Assembly: GCF_003837865.1 (NCBI RefSeq)
Contig: NZ_RQIS01000022.1
Location: 1 to 64,000, forward strand
Direction of reading: 5' to 3'
DNA: 64,000 nucleotides
Source of the DNA: Paraburkholderia dinghuensis
GTDB taxonomy: Bacteria > Pseudomonadota > Gammaproteobacteria > Burkholderiales > Burkholderiaceae
Below the pieces are notes generated by a model that did not search any database, had not been told where the DNA came from, and worked only from the letters and a program-made list of their open reading frames with translations. Both the position numbers and the translations under genes were made by a program. The stretch's first letter is position 1. Each line of letters starts with the position of its first letter. This document shows positions 1 through 7,312 of this stretch, one piece after another.

Positions 1-35
1 CATCGCTTGATGTCTTCTTCCATCTTCACGCTCAT
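1..35 (-). CDS. Partial transposase OrfA-like protein (N-terminal 11 codons)
   Basis: Only the first 11 codons, MSVKMEEDIKR, are inside the window and the gene continues beyond base 1. The start has a GGAACG ribosome-binding sequence five bases upstream. The peptide matches what I remember of small basic OrfA/DUF1153-like transposase subunits, which provide helix-turn-helix binding to the IS ends. The match is short and from memory, so the family call is tentative. Confidence 0.4.
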   Translation of the reverse strand, partial: MSVKMEEDIKR

Positions 36-73
36 CGCCACGTTCCTTCAATTATGACTTGAGCAGGTTTTCA
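1..73 (-). mobile_element. End of a probable insertion sequence (IS3-like), continuing past the window edge
   Basis: Reading the minus strand from 73, the sequence begins TGAAAACCTGCTCAAG and reaches an ATG at 35 preceded by GGAACG. The encoded start MSVKMEEDIKR resembles, from memory, the OrfA-type (DUF1153-like) transposase proteins of an IS3-related family, and IS3-family ends begin with TG. The neighbouring ORF runs open exactly to position 74 and stops on the TGA that forms the first three bases of this putative end, which fits an insertion boundary at 73/74. Only one end is visible, so neither the opposite inverted repeat nor a target-site duplication can be checked. Confidence 0.45.
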
Positions 74-691
74 CTGGGTCAATACACGCTCGCGTATTGC
101 AGATTTCCGGCCTTCGGCAGATGCTGCGGCAGACTCCCTTTTGGCTGTACGAATGTCGATTGCAGCACCATCGACCAAGGGAGCCTCAACGCCAAGATAG
201 AACCCAGCGTGGACAACGCAGCTTGCCGCAATCGCCATCGCATCAAACGCAGCCGCACCCTCGTTATTCCTTACATATGTAAGCGTGTGATCGACACGAA
301 GCAATGCATGGGCATATAGCGTTAGCGCGACGGCCCGCTCCGGCCACTGCCGAAGCTGCCCCAGCAAGACGGCATTCCGCACTCGCCACTGACCATCGAT
401 GATGAATTTTCGCTGCTGAAGGTAATCGACGAGGTTATCCGCAACGCCGCCGGTGAGCGCGAGATATTCGTCCAGCGGGACGCCTTGGCGGCTGGCCCGT
501 GTCTCCTCGTCGAGTACCGAAGCTGAAAAGGTCACAAGGTCTTCGACATCATCCGCTGTCAAATCAGGATGTCTGAACCGGAGGCCATGACCAATGGCGT
601 TCACGAAATCTCGGATCGCTGGGCGGCTATCAGGGCGCAGGATAGTAAACGCGCTCGACGCGAAAGCGATGTTCTGTAGCAACGGTTCCAC
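71..691 (-). CDS. Hypothetical protein, C-terminus probably truncated by an insertion sequence
   Basis: This 206-codon reading frame begins at a GTG (691); an in-frame TAA lies a few codons upstream, so the start cannot be much earlier, but no good ribosome-binding site is visible. I do not recognise the protein. It is soluble-looking, acidic in its first half, and has alanine-rich helices around residues 115-165 but no clear motif. The tail after about residue 180 is basic and low in complexity. The reading frame ends on TGA at 73-71, the first three bases of the putative IS end, so the native C-terminus is probably lost. It lies between that IS and tRNA-Pro, a typical place for acquired DNA. 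Confidence 0.5.
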   Translation of the reverse strand: MEPLLQNIAFASSAFTILRPDSRPAIRDFVNAIGHGLRFRHPDLTADDVEDLVTFSASVLDEETRASRQGVPLDEYLALTGGVADNLVDYLQQRKFIIDGQWRVRNAVLLGQLRQWPERAVALTLYAHALLRVDHTLTYVRNNEGAAAFDAMAIAASCVVHAGFYLGVEAPLVDGAAIDIRTAKRESAAASAEGRKSAIRERVLTQ

Positions 692-811
692 CTTATATGA
701 CTGGGTTTACAACGCTAGACGAATGCGAGCGCATCGATCCAGCTAACGGGCGATGGAGGTCAAAACTTTAGAGGTGGAAACAACGGGAGACGCCACAGAA
801 AGCGCTTTTCG

Positions 812-849
812 GTGGGGTAAATTCGCGGTGGGGTAAAAAGTGGGGTAAA
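812..849. repeat. Three direct copies of GTGGGGTAAA
   Basis: Identical 10-mers occur at 812-821, 828-837 and 840-849, with start-to-start spacings of 16 and 12 bp. They lie 57-94 bp beyond the 3' end of tRNA-Pro, on the accessory side. Clusters of short direct repeats next to a tRNA 3' end resemble arm-type sites of tyrosine integrases, but no integrase gene is visible here. The rest of 692-861 shows no recognisable gene. Confidence 0.5.
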
Positions 850-861
850 AATCGACACAAA

Positions 862-897
862 GAAAAACGGGTTACAGACTTTCATCTGTAACCCGTT
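862..897 (-). terminator. Intrinsic terminator of tRNA-Pro
   Basis: A 13-bp perfect stem (866-878 with 885-897) with a six-base loop, followed on the minus strand by TTTTTCT. It begins 9 bp after the tRNA 3' end, so it terminates the tRNA-Pro transcript. Confidence 0.85.
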
Positions 898-904
898 GAT
901 TTCC

Positions 905-982
<78 letters not shown>

Positions 983-1051
983 AGAGCTGAACAGTATAAC
1001 AGAGCCTCGCCCCGATTCAAACTGCCGGCGAGGAGATTTGCAGCGGCACCA

Positions 1052-1453
1052 TCAATGCCCGAGCAGATCGAGCACATGCAGCAATTCCTTGCGTAACTGA
1101 TCGACATCGACCAGTGCCATCGTGTCTTGCTCCGCAACCTCGGTCTCCGCACTCACGGCCGGCGCGGCGTCGTCAATCACCGCTCCGCGGGAATCCAGAC
1201 GGTTGCGCGCGCCATTGATCGTGAACCCCTGCTCATACAGCAACTCGCGTATGCGCCGGATCAACAGGACCTCGTGATGCTGGTAGTAGCGGCGGTTGCC
1301 CCGCCGCTTCACCGGCTTCAACTGCGTGAACTCCTGCTCCCAATAGCGCAGCACGTGAGGCTTCACGCCGCACAGCTCGCTCACTTCGCCAATCGTGAAG
1401 TAGCGCTTGGCGGGAATCGGAGGCAAGACGACCTTCTCGATTGTCTGTGTCAT
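1052..1453 (-). CDS. MerR-family helix-turn-helix regulator next to ihfA
   Basis: 133-aa protein with an N-terminal MerR-type winged HTH at about residues 18-85, recognisable from YFTIGEVSELCGVKPHVLRY and the following ...EFTQLKP. The C-terminal part is short, acidic and has no cysteine cluster or metal-binding loop, so it is probably not a classical metal sensor. An in-frame ATG exists ten codons upstream (1483), but the start at 1453 gives the N-terminus expected of close homologues. It follows ihfA on the same strand with a 103-bp gap, an arrangement common in Burkholderiaceae. The target genes are unknown. Confidence 0.85.
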   Translation of the reverse strand: MTQTIEKVVLPPIPAKRYFTIGEVSELCGVKPHVLRYWEQEFTQLKPVKRRGNRRYYQHHEVLLIRRIRELLYEQGFTINGARNRLDSRGAVIDDAAPAVSAETEVAEQDTMALVDVDQLRKELLHVLDLLGH

Positions 1454-1556
1454 CGCCGGAGTGCTGTCGTGATGGTTGCGCAATATTGCGTCACCGTCGC
1501 CGCGCTGCCCGCCTCATTACCACCGCGTGCCACCGCGGCGGAGGCGTCGCATCGGG

Positions 1557-1967
1557 TCAGCGGCTGAAGCTCGCTTCGGCGCCGCTTTCCACCAGCGCCT
1601 TCAATTTCTGGCTCGCATGGAACGTCACGACGCGGCGCGCCGCGATCGGAATCGCTTCGCCCGTCTTCGGATTGCGACCAGGTCGTTGCGGCTTGTCGCG
1701 CAACTGGAAATTGCCGAAGCCCGACAGCTTCACGCTGTCGCCGCTTTCGAGCGCATCGCGAATCACTTCGAAGAACGCTTCGACCATGTCCTTCGCCTCG
1801 CGCTTGTTGAGCCCGACATTGTCGAACAGCAGTTCCGCCAGCTCGGCTTTGGTCAGCGTCGGCGTGTCCGTCGTGGCGCTCGACATGGAGGCAGGAAGAT
1901 CGCGGGTCATGTGGCTACGCTGTGCCGCAAGAAGGGCTTCGAAATCACTCGAGTTCATTTCGTTCAT
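1557..1967 (-). CDS. ihfA: Integration host factor subunit alpha
   Basis: DNA-bending subunit that pairs with IhfB in replication, recombination and transcription. The HU/IHF core lies at about residues 38-130, starting TLTKAELAELLFDN, with the DNA-intercalating arm GRNPKTGEAIPI near residue 98. At 136 aa it is about 37 residues longer than E. coli IhfA because of an N-terminal extension. Internal starts at 1910 (M20) and 1886 (M28) are possible, and none of the starts has a clear Shine-Dalgarno sequence, so the N-terminus is uncertain. It lies downstream of pheT with an 80-bp gap, the conserved pheST-ihfA arrangement. Confidence 0.95.
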   Translation of the reverse strand: MNEMNSSDFEALLAAQRSHMTRDLPASMSSATTDTPTLTKAELAELLFDNVGLNKREAKDMVEAFFEVIRDALESGDSVKLSGFGNFQLRDKPQRPGRNPKTGEAIPIAARRVVTFHASQKLKALVESGAEASFSR

Positions 1968-2047
1968 CTATCTATGAAATGGCGCGCTTCCGGTAACAAC
2001 CGCACTGCAACCGGAAGTCTCTCAACGCTAAGCGTCAGCCTTGGGTC

Positions 2048-4498
2048 TTATCCACGCAGCCGGGCGCCATACACTCGAGCCAGGCGATCCACCAGGGACT
2101 TGATGGCCGCATCGACCGTCTCGTCCTGCAGGGTCCCGCCAGTATCTTGCAGGGTCACCCGGAAGGCAAGGCTTTTCTCGTCTGCGCCAAGTCCGGAAGT
2201 ATTTGATTTTGCACGAAATTCATCGAAAAGTGCAACCTTCTGAACAATCCGGCAGGCGTCGTCTTGCGCGCCCTTCTGGAACTCGTCCAGCAGCGCCTGA
2301 ACCTCGATTTTCTGATCCACCACAAGCGCGATGTCACGTCGCACAGGCGGGAATTTCGAGACATCGGACGGAGCCGGCAGATCGCGGGCCATCAGCGCGT
2401 CGGCCTCGATTTCGAACAGCATCGGCGCATGCGGCAGATCATATTTCTGCATCCAGCGCGGGTGCATTTCACCGATCCAGCCCACAGCCTTGCCGCCCAC
2501 TTCGACGCGCGCGCTGCGGCCCGGATGCAGTGCCGGATGTTCGGCCTTCACGAAGCGCGGCGCATTGGCCGCGCCCAGCGACGCGAAAAGCGCTTCGAGG
2601 TCGCCCTTCACGTCGAAGAAGTCGACGGCCCGCGCCGACGCACCCCACTGCTCCTCGAGCGCGGGACCATAGGCAAGCGCGCCGATCATCTTCGGCTGCT
2701 CCAGGCCTTCGACAGTCAACTCGCCCGCCCTGATCGACGGATCGTTCAGGAACACGCGGCCCGCCTCGAACACGCGCACGCGATCGGCGCGGCGGTTGAG
2801 GTTGTGGCGCAGCACATTGACGAGGCTGCCGAAGAGCGTCGTGCGCATGACCGAAAGCTGGCTCGCGATCGGGTTAAGGAGTCGCACGGGCGCATCGTTG
2901 CCGGCGAAGTCCTGCTCCCACTCTGCATCGACGAAGCTGAAGTTGACCGTTTCAGCGTAGTCGCGCGCCGCGAGCGCGTGACGGATCGCGTGAATCGAGC
3001 GGCGCGTCTCGTTGGTCGCGCGCATCTCGCTCTTTGCAACGGGCGGATTCGCCGGAATCTTTTCGAAGCCGTAAATGCGCGCGACTTCTTCAATCAGGTC
3101 TTCTTCGATTTCGATATCGAAGCGGTACGGCGGCGGCGTCACGCTAAACGTTTCGCCGTCGCGCTCGAACGCGAGGCCAAGGCGCGTGAAGATCTGCGCG
3201 ATCTCGTCGGCGCCGATCTGCACGCCAATGATGCGTGCGGCGCGCGCCACGCGCATTTTCACCGGCTCGCGCTTCGGCACGTTGACGGTCTGATCGTCGA
3301 TCGGGCCTGCTGCACCGCCGCAGATGTCGAGGATCAATTGCGTGATGCGCTCGAGGTGCTCCACGGTCGTCGACCAATCGACGCCGCGCTCGAAACGATG
3401 ACCCGCATCGGTCGAGAAGTTGTAGCGGCGCGAGCGGCCACGAATGCTGTCCGGCCACCAGAAAGCGGCTTCGACATAGATATTCGTGGTGTCGAGCGAG
3501 ACGGCCGTGCTGTCGCCGCCCATGATGCCCGCGAGGCTTTCGATGTGGCGGTCGTCGGCGATCACGCCGACGGTTTCGTCGACTTCGACGGTGTTGCCGT
3601 TGAGCAGCTTGAGCGTTTCGCCCTTCTTGCCCCAGCGCACGTCCATCGAGCCGTGGATCTTGTCGAGATCGAAAACGTGCGACGGACGGCCCAGTTCGAG
3701 CATCACGTAGTTCGAAATGTCGACGAGCGCCGAGATGCTGCGCTGGCCTGAGCGTTCGAGACGCTGGACCATCCATTGCGGCGTCTTCGCGTGCGCGTTC
3801 ACGCCGCGGATCACGCGGCCCGAGAAGCGGCCGCACAGATCGGGCGCCGAAACCTTCACGGGCAGCCGGGCGTTGTCTCCGTCGAGCTTCACTTCGACCT
3901 GCGGATACACGGGCGCCGTGAGCGGCGCGCCGGTGATCGCGGCGGTCTCGCGCGCGACGCCGTACACCGAAAGGCAGTCGGCCTTGTTCGGCGTGAGCTT
4001 GATTTCGAAGATGGTGTCGTCGAGATTCAACGTTTCGCGGATATCCTGACCGATCGGCGTGTCTTCCGGCAGGATCAAGAGACCGCTGTGGTCTTCGGAG
4101 AGCTTCAGTTCGCGCGCCGAGCACAGCATGCCCTGGCTTTCCACGCCGCGCAGCTTCGAGAGCTTGATCGCGAACGGCTTGCCGCCTTCTTCGGCCGGAG
4201 GCAGTTCCGCGCCGACGAGCGCTACCGGCACCTTGATACCGGGAGCCACGTTGGGCGCGCCGCAGACGATGTTCAGCGTAGCTCCCGTGCCGGCATCGAC
4301 CTGACACACGTTGAGCTTGTCCGCGTCCGGGTGCTTGACGACTTCGAGCACGCGGCCGACGACGATCTTCGACGTCGGCGGCGCAGCCGGGCTCAAGCCC
4401 TCGACTTCGAGGCCCGCCATGGTGAGCGCGTGGGCCAGTTCATCGGTCGTGAGCTTCGGATCGACAAAGCTTCTCAGCCAGGATTCGGGGAATAGCAT
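2048..4498 (-). CDS. pheT: Phenylalanine--tRNA ligase beta subunit
   Basis: 816-aa cytoplasmic subunit of the alpha2-beta2 synthetase that charges tRNA-Phe; E. coli PheT is 795 aa. Domains in order: an OB-fold tRNA-binding domain at about 40-150 (containing IVVGRVLEVVKHPDADKL), a B3/B4 editing domain at about 215-390, B5 at about 410-480, a catalytic-like core, and a C-terminal anticodon-binding FDX-ACB domain over the last ~95 residues (starting near KFPPVRRDIALVVD). It lies 115 bp downstream of pheS on the same strand. Confidence 0.97.
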   Translation of the reverse strand: MLFPESWLRSFVDPKLTTDELAHALTMAGLEVEGLSPAAPPTSKIVVGRVLEVVKHPDADKLNVCQVDAGTGATLNIVCGAPNVAPGIKVPVALVGAELPPAEEGGKPFAIKLSKLRGVESQGMLCSARELKLSEDHSGLLILPEDTPIGQDIRETLNLDDTIFEIKLTPNKADCLSVYGVARETAAITGAPLTAPVYPQVEVKLDGDNARLPVKVSAPDLCGRFSGRVIRGVNAHAKTPQWMVQRLERSGQRSISALVDISNYVMLELGRPSHVFDLDKIHGSMDVRWGKKGETLKLLNGNTVEVDETVGVIADDRHIESLAGIMGGDSTAVSLDTTNIYVEAAFWWPDSIRGRSRRYNFSTDAGHRFERGVDWSTTVEHLERITQLILDICGGAAGPIDDQTVNVPKREPVKMRVARAARIIGVQIGADEIAQIFTRLGLAFERDGETFSVTPPPYRFDIEIEEDLIEEVARIYGFEKIPANPPVAKSEMRATNETRRSIHAIRHALAARDYAETVNFSFVDAEWEQDFAGNDAPVRLLNPIASQLSVMRTTLFGSLVNVLRHNLNRRADRVRVFEAGRVFLNDPSIRAGELTVEGLEQPKMIGALAYGPALEEQWGASARAVDFFDVKGDLEALFASLGAANAPRFVKAEHPALHPGRSARVEVGGKAVGWIGEMHPRWMQKYDLPHAPMLFEIEADALMARDLPAPSDVSKFPPVRRDIALVVDQKIEVQALLDEFQKGAQDDACRIVQKVALFDEFRAKSNTSGLGADEKSLAFRVTLQDTGGTLQDETVDAAIKSLVDRLARVYGARLRG

Positions 4499-4613
4499 TT
4501 CGTTTTACGTTCCAGACAGATTGAGACCGTCACGAAGCGGGTTCTCGCGCACCGTCATTCAGTGCCGCGTCCGTTTCGTGAAGCGCAGATGCGTCGAGTG
4601 CTTGGTCGGCGCG

Positions 4614-5627
4614 TCAGGCGAACTGGCGCAAGAAGCGCAGATCGCCTTCGAAGAACAGACGCAGATCCTGCACGCCGTAGCGCAGCATCGTCAGGCGTTC
4701 GAGACCGCTGCCGAACGCGAAGCCGATATAGCGCTCCGGGTCGAGGCCCATGTTGCGGATCACGGTCGGATGCACCTGGCCCGAACCCGAGATCTCGAGC
4801 CACTTGCCCGCGTTCTTGCCCTGCTCGAACATCATGTCGATTTCGGCCGATGGCTCCGTAAACGGGAAATACGAAGGACGGAACCGCACCTTGATATCGT
4901 CACGTTCGAAGAATTTCTTCAGGAAATCGGTGTAGACGCCCTTCAGGTCCGCGAAGCTGATGTTCTCCTCGATCCAGAGACCTTCGACCTGGTTGAACAT
5001 CGGCGAGTGGGTCGCGTCGCTGTCCACGCGATACGTGCGGCCCGGCACGATCACCTTGATGGGCGGCGTATGCGTGCGCGCGTAGCGCACCTGCATCGGG
5101 CTCGTGTGCGTGCGCAGCAGCAGCGGCCGGCCTTCCGCATCCTTGCCGTCGACGTAGAACGTGTCCTGCATCGAACGCGCCGGATGGTTTTCCGGGCTGT
5201 TGAGCGACGTGAAGTTGTACCAGTCGGTCTCGATCTCGGGACCGTCTGCGACGTCGAAGCCGATCGAGCCGAAAATCTGCTCGACGCGCTCCCACGTTTG
5301 CATCACCGGGTGCAGGCTGCCCGTGCCGTATCCACGGCCAGGCAACGTGACGTCGATCGCTTCGGCGGCGAGCCGCTGGTTCAGGAGCGCGTCGGCCAGC
5401 GCCTGGCGGCGCGCGGTGAGCGCGGCCTCGACCTGCTGCTTGACGGCATTGATGCGCGCGCCTTCGGTCTTGCGCGTCTCGGGATCGAGCTTGCCCATCC
5501 CCTTCAGCAGTTCGGTCAGCGCACCCGACTTGCCGAGAAAGCGCGCTTTCTCGTTTTCGAGCGTGTTGACGTCAGGGGCGGCAGCGAAGGCGCTTTGCGC
5601 GTCGGCGACAATCTGGTCCAGATCCAT
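4614..5627 (-). CDS. pheS: Phenylalanine--tRNA ligase alpha subunit
   Basis: 337-aa catalytic subunit, class II aminoacyl-tRNA synthetase. The N-terminal coiled-coil arm (about 1-85) is followed by the catalytic core with motif 2 around RTHTSPMQVRY and motif 3 around GFAFGSGLERLTMLRYG. The reading frame extends 27 codons further upstream, but the start at 5627 (MDLDQIV) matches the family N-terminus; the added residues would be cysteine- and proline-rich and atypical. The gene is preceded by a strong hairpin (5723-5760) separating it from rplT, so expression may depend on read-through or attenuation. Confidence 0.97.
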   Translation of the reverse strand: MDLDQIVADAQSAFAAAPDVNTLENEKARFLGKSGALTELLKGMGKLDPETRKTEGARINAVKQQVEAALTARRQALADALLNQRLAAEAIDVTLPGRGYGTGSLHPVMQTWERVEQIFGSIGFDVADGPEIETDWYNFTSLNSPENHPARSMQDTFYVDGKDAEGRPLLLRTHTSPMQVRYARTHTPPIKVIVPGRTYRVDSDATHSPMFNQVEGLWIEENISFADLKGVYTDFLKKFFERDDIKVRFRPSYFPFTEPSAEIDMMFEQGKNAGKWLEISGSGQVHPTVIRNMGLDPERYIGFAFGSGLERLTMLRYGVQDLRLFFEGDLRFLRQFA

Positions 5628-5722
5628 TGATCCCATCTTTTCAGCGTCAGTGTTTGAGTCTTGTGCGATACCGCTCGCGCATGGCGGGCGACACAGCATG
5701 ATAGCCACGCACGGAACGTACC

Positions 5723-5760
5723 AACAAAAACGGGGCTCGGTGAGGAGCCCCGTTTTTGTT
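5723..5760 (-). terminator. Strong hairpin between rplT and pheS (terminator or attenuator)
   Basis: Sixteen-base arms (5723-5738 and 5745-5760) are perfectly complementary around a six-base loop. The core is GC-rich and flanked by A5/T5 tracts, so it reads as an intrinsic terminator in both directions. On the minus strand it starts 60 bp after the rplT stop and ends 95 bp before the pheS start. It could end the infC-rpmI-rplT transcript or act as an attenuator for pheST. I did not find a phenylalanine-rich leader peptide like E. coli pheM. Confidence 0.85.
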
Positions 5761-5820
5761 GCAGCATCACCGAAACGACCGGAATGTCTGCTGCAACGAA
5801 CCTGCGCAATACCTGTTCAA

Positions 5821-6180
5821 TCAGGCAGCGACGGCGGCCTTCACCTGCTTGACGATCGCAGCAAATGCAGGCTTGTCGAACACCGCCATATCGGCCAGGA
5901 CCTTGCGGTCGAGTTCGATCGACGCCTTCTTCAGGCCGTTGATGAACACGCTGTAGGTCATGTCGTGCTGACGCACCGCCGCGTTGATACGCGTGATCCA
6001 CAGTGCGCGGAACACACGCTTCTTGTTGCGGCGATCGCGGTAGGCGTACTGGCCTGCGCGCATGACCGCCTGCTTGGCGATGCGATAGACGTTATTGCGA
6101 CGGCCGCGGTAACCCTTGGCCAGGTTGATGATTTTCTTGTGGCGGGCCCGTGCGGTAACCCCACGTTTGACTCGAGGCAT
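5821..6180 (-). CDS. rplT: 50S ribosomal protein L20
   Basis: 119-aa basic protein of the large ribosomal subunit, essential for early 23S rRNA assembly and, in E. coli, an autogenous repressor of the rpmI-rplT operon. It begins MPRVKRGVTARARHKKII, as in the family, with the long basic N-terminal tail followed by the globular C-terminal domain (from about residue 60). It lies 30 bp downstream of rpmI, in the order infC-rpmI-rplT. Confidence 0.98.
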   Translation of the reverse strand: MPRVKRGVTARARHKKIINLAKGYRGRRNNVYRIAKQAVMRAGQYAYRDRRNKKRVFRALWITRINAAVRQHDMTYSVFINGLKKASIELDRKVLADMAVFDKPAFAAIVKQVKAAVAA

Positions 6181-6210
6181 GTTTAGCTCCTATGAGTTGT
6201 CGGTTGAGGA

Positions 6211-6408
6211 TTACGCGAACGGCATCATTGCGCGCACGGATTTCACATCAGCATCGTGAACGGCCGTGGCACCACGCAGATGACGCTTGTTCTTGGTGGT
6301 CTTCTTGGTCAGGATGTGACGCTTGAAGGCTTGACCGCGCTTGACGGTACCACCCGGACGCACCACGAAGCGCTTTGCAGCGCTCTTCTTGGTCTTCATC
6401 TTGGGCAT
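6211..6408 (-). CDS. rpmI: 50S ribosomal protein L35
   Basis: 65-aa, very basic ribosomal protein beginning MPKMKTKKSAAKRFVVR, the standard L35 start and length. It lies between infC and rplT. A 324-bp leader separates it from infC and contains a terminator-like hairpin, so its expression is probably controlled separately from infC. Confidence 0.98.
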   Translation of the reverse strand: MPKMKTKKSAAKRFVVRPGGTVKRGQAFKRHILTKKTTKNKRHLRGATAVHDADVKSVRAMMPFA

Positions 6409-6579
6409 GACGAAACTCCATTATTTGATGGATATGGGTGTGCGGCTGGCTCTCGCGCATTGTGTGATACACCCTGCGCTTCGCCCTATGACCGCCCTTC
6501 GAAACCCACTCCACTTGTTTTCGCAGCTGGCTGCTTCAGTCGACTGTTTCGACAGACTTCGCTCACCGCCGCTTTCAGG

Positions 6580-6630
6580 AAAAACGCCCGTCTGCCGCAC
6601 GTGAGCGCACTCTCGTGCGGCGCGCGGGCG
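6580..6630 (-). terminator. Terminator-like hairpin (possible attenuator) in the infC-rpmI leader
   Basis: On the minus strand, stem halves 6625-6630/6585-6590 (CGCCCG/CGGGCG) and 6614-6620/6595-6601 (CCGCACG/CGTGCGG) form a two-part hairpin followed directly by TTTTTCC. It sits within the 324-bp gap 6409-6732, about 100 bp after the infC stop and 172 bp before rpmI. In other bacteria this leader is where L20 represses rpmI-rplT, so an attenuator is possible. The remainder of the gap shows no gene. Confidence 0.65.
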
Positions 6631-6732
6631 CCGTTCCGGAACCTGCTTTCCACCCCGGCCTTGAACGCCGCCGGAGCGCACTTCTCAAACCTGCTCACAC
6701 TCGCCGCGCCGCCAGAGCGGTGCTACGTATGC

Positions 6733-7254
6733 TTACTTCTTTTTCTTCGGAGCGAGCACCATGATCATCTGGCGCCCTTCCATTTTCGGCATCTGCTCGA
6801 CCTGACCAACCTCGTCGAGGTCGGTGCGCAGACGCTCGAGCATCCGCATGCCGATTTCCTGGTGGGCCATTTCGCGGCCCCGGAAACGCAACGTAATCTT
6901 CGTCTTGTCGCCGTCTTCGAGGAAGCGGACGAGATTGCGCAGCTTGACGTTGTAATCGCCGTCGTCGGTACCCGGGCGGAATTTGACTTCCTTGACCTGG
7001 ATGACCTTCTGCTTGAGCTTGGCCTCGTGCTGCTTCTTCGCCTCCTGGTACTTGAACTTGCCGTAGTCCATCAAACGGCAGACCGGGGGCACTGCCTGCG
7101 GGGCAATTTCAACCAGATCGACGTCCTGTTGTTCCGACAGACGGAACGCATCGGCAAGTTTCACGATGCCGAGCGGCTCGTTCTCGATTCCGACGAGACG
7201 CACCTCGGGTGCAGTAATTTCACCGTTGATGCGATGCGGCTTTTCAGTAGCGAT
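6733..7254 (-). CDS. infC: Translation initiation factor IF-3, ATC start codon
   Basis: 173-aa factor that binds the 30S subunit and monitors start-codon selection. The N-terminal domain contains RINGEITAPEVRLVG and the C-terminal domain contains KVIQVKEVKFRPGTDDGDY; it ends APKKKK. No ATG is in frame at the expected start. An in-frame TAG lies 15 bases upstream of ATC (7254-7252), and that ATC follows AGAGGAAAC at normal spacing; the first GTG, at 7203, would remove 17 conserved residues. Start at ATC is therefore chosen. E. coli infC likewise uses a rare start (AUU), which underlies autoregulation by IF-3. thrS lies 58 bp upstream. Confidence 0.95.
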   Translation of the reverse strand: MATEKPHRINGEITAPEVRLVGIENEPLGIVKLADAFRLSEQQDVDLVEIAPQAVPPVCRLMDYGKFKYQEAKKQHEAKLKQKVIQVKEVKFRPGTDDGDYNVKLRNLVRFLEDGDKTKITLRFRGREMAHQEIGMRMLERLRTDLDEVGQVEQMPKMEGRQMIMVLAPKKKK

Positions 7255-7312
7255 GTTACGTTTCCTCTAAAAATTAAAAAGAGCCGCCGACCACAGTGGC
7301 TGATCGAGACGA

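Noticed and set aside
5628..5820. Phe-rich leader peptide (pheM-like) before pheS
   Set aside because: The only ATG frame leading into the hairpin (from the ATG just before 5760) has scattered Phe codons and no Phe run, so a pheM equivalent is not supported.
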